8,229 nt of DNA from Chloroflexota bacterium (GTDB taxonomy: Bacteria > Chloroflexota > Dehalococcoidia > SZUA-161): positions 1-8,229 of the forward strand of contig VGNW01000092.1 of the NCBI GenBank assembly GCA_016865955.1, written 5' to 3'. Positions 5,913-8,229 of this stretch are shown piece after piece. The notes beneath the pieces are model-generated. The model had not been told where the DNA came from and searched no databases. It saw only the letters and a program-made list of their open reading frames with translations. Each line of letters starts with the position of its first letter. The stretch's first letter is position 1. The position numbers were made by a program, and so were the translations under genes.

Positions 5913-6016
5913 ACCCTCACCTAGCCTCTCCTTCAAGGGAGAGGAAACCCAAACCTTCCCTCCCCTTGAGGGCTTCGCCGTGAGCTCAGCCGAACGGAGG
6001 GATAAGAGGGAGGGGT
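5913..6016. repeat. Cluster of pyrimidine-rich hairpin repeats
   Basis: This stretch between the small membrane gene and the tail gene holds CCTCTCC (5925-5931) paired with GGAGAGG (5938-5944). A second copy-like unit follows (CCCTCCCCTTGAGGG), with TGAGCTCA at 5981-5988, ending in GAGGGAGGGG. It resembles nested insertion of small dispersed repeats. No gene is seen in 5902-6144. Confidence 0.55.
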
Positions 6017-6040
6017 AATCAGCTTCCCGATATCCAAATC

Positions 6041-6056
6041 CACCTTTATAAAGGTG
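6041..6056. repeat. Perfect 16-nt palindrome
   Basis: CACCTTTATAAAGGTG is fully self-complementary. It is flanked by AATC on both sides and precedes an AAGGGGGATT run, a shape typical of dispersed palindromes. An operator role is possible, but no promoter is visible beside it. Confidence 0.6.
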
Positions 6057-6077
6057 AATCAAGGGGGATTACACAAT

Positions 6078-6125
6078 GTAGGGGCGCATGGCATGCGCCC
6101 TTTGGCGAGGGCACCTCGCCCCTAC
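6078..6125. repeat. Three-arm palindromic repeat, TAGGGGC family copies E and C
   Basis: GTAGGGGCG (6078-6086) pairs with CGCCCCTAC (6117-6125). Inside are two alternative hairpins: GGGCGCATG (6082-6090) with CATGCGCCC (6092-6100), and GGCGAGG (6104-6110) with CCTCGCC (6114-6120). The unit looks like two inverted TAGGGGC-type repeats joined head to head. An in-frame ATG at 6088 for the tail gene falls inside it and is not the likely start. Confidence 0.75.
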
Positions 6126-6144
6126 GGGAAAACGAAGGAACCTT

Positions 6145-8127
6145 ATGAGGACATTATCATCCACCCTGCTCGCTGCGCAGAAATCCGGCACCCGCCTGCC
6201 TTATGTAAAGCTCGAAATAAGAGACAGGGTAGCAGGCATCACCCGCCTGTCCTGGCAGAGGCTCTACACCGGCAGCGAGCCCGATTTCCACCACGCCGCG
6301 ACCATGTCCAGCGACGGCTCCCTGACCAGGGCAAGGGTCGCCCCGTCCACTAATCAATTATATAGACAACGAGTGACAAGCCCTGGACAGGGAAGCGACT
6401 TCAGTGCCTGGACAGCGGTCTGCTCCGTGTCCAGCGCCTCTGGTATAGCGTTAGCCAGCCGCGGCTCCGCAGCGCTCCTGTTTTATGCGGACACCGACCA
6501 GCAGACCATATACTGCCGGGAGAGCACCGACTGCGGAGCGACCTTCGGCGACCCCACCCAGGTAACCACCGCAAGCTCGGGCGTGGGCTGGCTCGCCGCT
6601 GCCATCAACCCCGGCAATGCGGTCTGCCTGTTCTACTCCGTGGGCAGCGCGGTCTACGCCGTCAAACGCACCGGCGGCACCTGGGGCTCGCCCTCCGCCT
6701 GGACTAACAGCGCAGCTGCCATAACGGGCATCGGCTGCGTGCATCAGGGCGACTGGAATCTGGCAGTCTGCGGGCAGGACAGCGCCGGCAGCAACAGGGT
6801 CTGGACCTGCGTCTACGGCGACGGCTACTCACGCAACCCCGGCGTCTGGTCGAGCCTGGCGGAGCTTATGGCAGCCAGCGCCGGTTCGAATGTGGAGTTC
6901 CGCTGCCCCTGTCTCGACTACCCCGATGTGTTCCGCCTGTTCTTCGTGGAGAAATACAGCGGCACCGAGTCCTACAGCCGTCCCTGCTGGTCGCACTCTC
7001 TGGCATCCGCCGACTTCGTCGCCAACCTGTGGCGCGAGCCCGTGCCCTTCAATCTGTCCAGCGACTACGGCACGGCGATGACGCACGGCGGCTCTTGCGT
7101 CTGGCTGTCCACGCCGTCGGGCTTGTGGCGCGCCCCCATCTCGCCATCACCGCTGAATGTGAGCAACGATGTGCTCTGGCTTAGCGCGCAGACAAGGGGC
7201 TTAAGCCCCTTGTCTGGAAATGTGCAAATCCTGCTGAGGAACGATGACGGCCGCTACTCCATACCTCCATCTCCTATCAAGCCCGGCTCCGAGGTGCTGT
7301 TCAGCCCGGGATACCGCACCGCGTCAGGCTTAGAGGTCTCATCAGGGCTTGCCTACTGGATAGACGGCTGGTCATACCTATCAGCCATGAACCATGAACC
7401 ACGAGCTATGCTCCGTCTCTACGCCTCCGACGGCTGGGGATTGCTGGAAAGATGGAAAGCGAGGCGCCAATTCGCCTGGGCAGCGGAAGAGAAGGACGTT
7501 TTTCAGTTGCTCCGGTTCATCCTGTCCCGGGCAGGTCTGGAGCTCTCCGCGTTCAGCAGCAGCGATGCGCTGGTCAATCACTATCCCGCCTTCACCGTCA
7601 ATCCCGGAGAGAGCGGCAAGACCGCCGTCCTCCGCCTGCTGTCACGGGTGCCCGATGTACTGTTCTTCTGCGGCAGCTACGGCTACATCGTCAACCCGCA
7701 GGCATCCGACAGCAGCGTCTATTCCTACGGCACAGCCCACGCCATACTTGAGGCCGAATATGCAAAGCGTATCAGGGAGAGTAACCGCGTGCAGGTCTTC
7801 GGCAGCGGGGTGTTTACCGAAGACTGGGACTGGGATGAGATAGAGCTTGTTTATGACCGGCTGGCGCAGGTGCATGACATAAATCTGGACACCGCAGCCG
7901 GGGCGCACGACCGCGGCGAGGCAGCGCTCAGAAAAGCCGGCATCGAATCGCTTGATGGTTATATTCTCGTACCGATGAACTGCGGCCAGGAGCTGTACGA
8001 TGTCATTGACATAACAGACCCGCTCGCCTCGCTCTCCGCCGCCCAACGCAGAGTTCTATCGCTTCATCATCTGTACGATACCCAGAAGGGCGTCTATACG
8101 CTGAAGATAGGATTAGGCAATGTCTAA
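6145..8127 (+). CDS. Phage tail protein: sialidase-like propeller region joined to a tail-hub-like region
   Basis: This 660-aa protein starts at ATG 6145, 5 nt after AAGGA (6135-6139). Residues about 85-350 hold roughly five propeller-like repeats, each a pattern such as LLFYAD or CLFYSV followed by a Trp/Tyr-rich strand. An exact Asp-box (S-x-D-x-G-x-T-F) is present as STDCGATF (127-134), the hallmark of sialidase/BNR folds; the remaining repeats are degenerate. Such regions bind glycans, and catalytic sialidase residues are not evident. From about 358, NVQILLRNDDGRYSIPPSPI...PGSEVLFSPGY resembles siphophage tail-hub/minor tail proteins, which share an LxNxDGR(Y/F)S...PG motif. The C-terminal part (ESNRVQVFGSGV at 545-556; LSAAQRRVLSLHHLYDTQKGVYTLKIGL) fits the last hub domain. 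The likely role is a baseplate/tail-tip receptor-binding protein. A 28-nt palindrome encodes residues 349-358 in frame. Confidence 0.72.
   Translation: MRTLSSTLLAAQKSGTRLPYVKLEIRDRVAGITRLSWQRLYTGSEPDFHHAATMSSDGSLTRARVAPSTNQLYRQRVTSPGQGSDFSAWTAVCSVSSASGIALASRGSAALLFYADTDQQTIYCRESTDCGATFGDPTQVTTASSGVGWLAAAINPGNAVCLFYSVGSAVYAVKRTGGTWGSPSAWTNSAAAITGIGCVHQGDWNLAVCGQDSAGSNRVWTCVYGDGYSRNPGVWSSLAELMAASAGSNVEFRCPCLDYPDVFRLFFVEKYSGTESYSRPCWSHSLASADFVANLWREPVPFNLSSDYGTAMTHGGSCVWLSTPSGLWRAPISPSPLNVSNDVLWLSAQTRGLSPLSGNVQILLRNDDGRYSIPPSPIKPGSEVLFSPGYRTASGLEVSSGLAYWIDGWSYLSAMNHEPRAMLRLYASDGWGLLERWKARRQFAWAAEEKDVFQLLRFILSRAGLELSAFSSSDALVNHYPAFTVNPGESGKTAVLRLLSRVPDVLFFCGSYGYIVNPQASDSSVYSYGTAHAILEAEYAKRIRESNRVQVFGSGVFTEDWDWDEIELVYDRLAQVHDINLDTAAGAHDRGEAALRKAGIESLDGYILVPMNCGQELYDVIDITDPLASLSAAQRRVLSLHHLYDTQKGVYTLKIGLGNV
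7189..7216. repeat. Perfect 28-nt palindrome within the tail gene
   Basis: Positions 7189-7202 (CAGACAAGGGGCTT) are followed immediately by their exact reverse complement (7203-7216). It is read in frame as about QTRGLSPLSG, at the junction between the propeller and hub regions, and does not break the gene. The AAGGGGC core resembles the intergenic TAGGGGC repeats. Confidence 0.85.
7387..7400 (+). repeat. Short tandem ATGAACC x2 within the tail gene
   Basis: ATGAACC occurs twice in direct succession, followed by a diverged third unit (ACGAGCT). A 7-nt unit would shift the frame if copy number changed. It is short enough to be chance. Confidence 0.5.
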
Positions 8128-8146
8128 TCATTTATGTCATTGATTA

Positions 8147-8181
8147 TATGAAAGCGCTGCGGTACCCCCTATACTGTAGGG
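8147..8181. repeat. Inverted copy of a left-end 15-mer, then a small hairpin
   Basis: TATGAAAGCGCTGCG (8147-8161) is the exact reverse complement of CGCAGCGCTTTCATA at 84-98. It is followed by a hairpin of CCCTA (8167-8171) with TAGGG (8177-8181). The intergenic gap 8128-8214 contains no convincing promoter pair for the next gene. Confidence 0.5.
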
Positions 8182-8214
8182 AAAGCCGAACGAAGAGTAA
8201 GGAGGTACTGCAGC

Positions 8215-8229
8215 ATGAAGTATTATATC
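8215..8229 (+). CDS. Start of a further gene, cut by the window end
   Basis: ATG at 8215 opens a frame MKYYI that runs off the window. A strong SD, AAGGAGG (8199-8205), lies 9 nt upstream, so this is very probably a real gene on the same strand as the capsid cluster. The product cannot be judged from five residues. Confidence 0.65.

Noticed and set aside
5847..6062. 71-aa frame on the minus strand in the 5902-6144 gap
   Set aside because: It consists of pyrimidine-rich repeat sequence read antisense, with no SD and no domain.
3684..6125. CRISPR-like array
   Set aside because: The repeated units are palindromes of differing length at irregular spacing with no constant repeat/spacer pattern and no cas gene.
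6829..8046. Several 60-150 aa frames on both strands within the tail gene
   Set aside because: They are shadows of the 660-aa gene in GC-rich sequence, with no SD sites or domains.

Overview
The window reads as bacterial chromosome from an anaerobe. A tungsten/molybdenum-type aldehyde:ferredoxin oxidoreductase (AOR), moderately high GC, strong Shine-Dalgarno sites and many small palindromic intergenic repeats fit an uncultured Chloroflexota (Dehalococcoidia-like) genome. The taxonomic guess rests on gene content and repeat style only; no RNA marker gene is present.

Left half (about 1-3220), all genes on the minus strand. Positions 1-237 hold no gene but carry a palindromic repeat (101-220). 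In transcription order the genes are a ribbon-helix-helix antitoxin (2845-3114), a RelE/ParE-type toxin (2570-2845), a small beta-carbonic-anhydrase-like protein (2148-2534) and the AOR (238-2088). The toxin-antitoxin pair has its own sigma70-like promoter (3174-3202) and a repeated AGGCGTA/TACGCCT operator. The carbonic-anhydrase-like gene and AOR lie 59 nt apart and are probably co-transcribed.

Centre (3118-3289) is a divergent regulatory region. Back-to-back promoters drive the toxin-antitoxin pair leftward and a virion-structural cluster rightward. The rightward promoter (TTGACA, 18-bp spacer, TACTAT) has a perfect LexA/DinR-type box, AGAAC-ATGT-GTTCT, filling the 3' part of its spacer. 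This predicts SOS control of the capsid genes.

Right half (3290-8127), plus strand: a coiled-coil scaffold-like protein, an HK97-fold major capsid protein, a head-tail adaptor-like protein, two tiny overlapping or coupled membrane proteins (holin-like), and a 660-aa tail protein that joins an N-terminal sialidase-like propeller region to a C-terminal tail-hub-like region. A further gene begins at 8215 behind an excellent ribosome binding site. No terminase, portal, prohead protease, tail tube, tape measure or integrase lies in the window, although the capsid unit starts directly at its own promoter.

Nearly every non-coupled junction in this cluster is filled with REP-like palindromes, several sharing a TAGGGGC flank but differing in stem sequence with compensating changes. 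One perfect 28-nt palindrome sits in frame inside the tail gene. Intact reading frames plus heavy repeat colonisation suggest a long-resident, possibly domesticated, SOS-controlled particle locus (phage-derived or GTA-like) rather than a fresh prophage. That is the most interesting hypothesis here, and it remains an inference.
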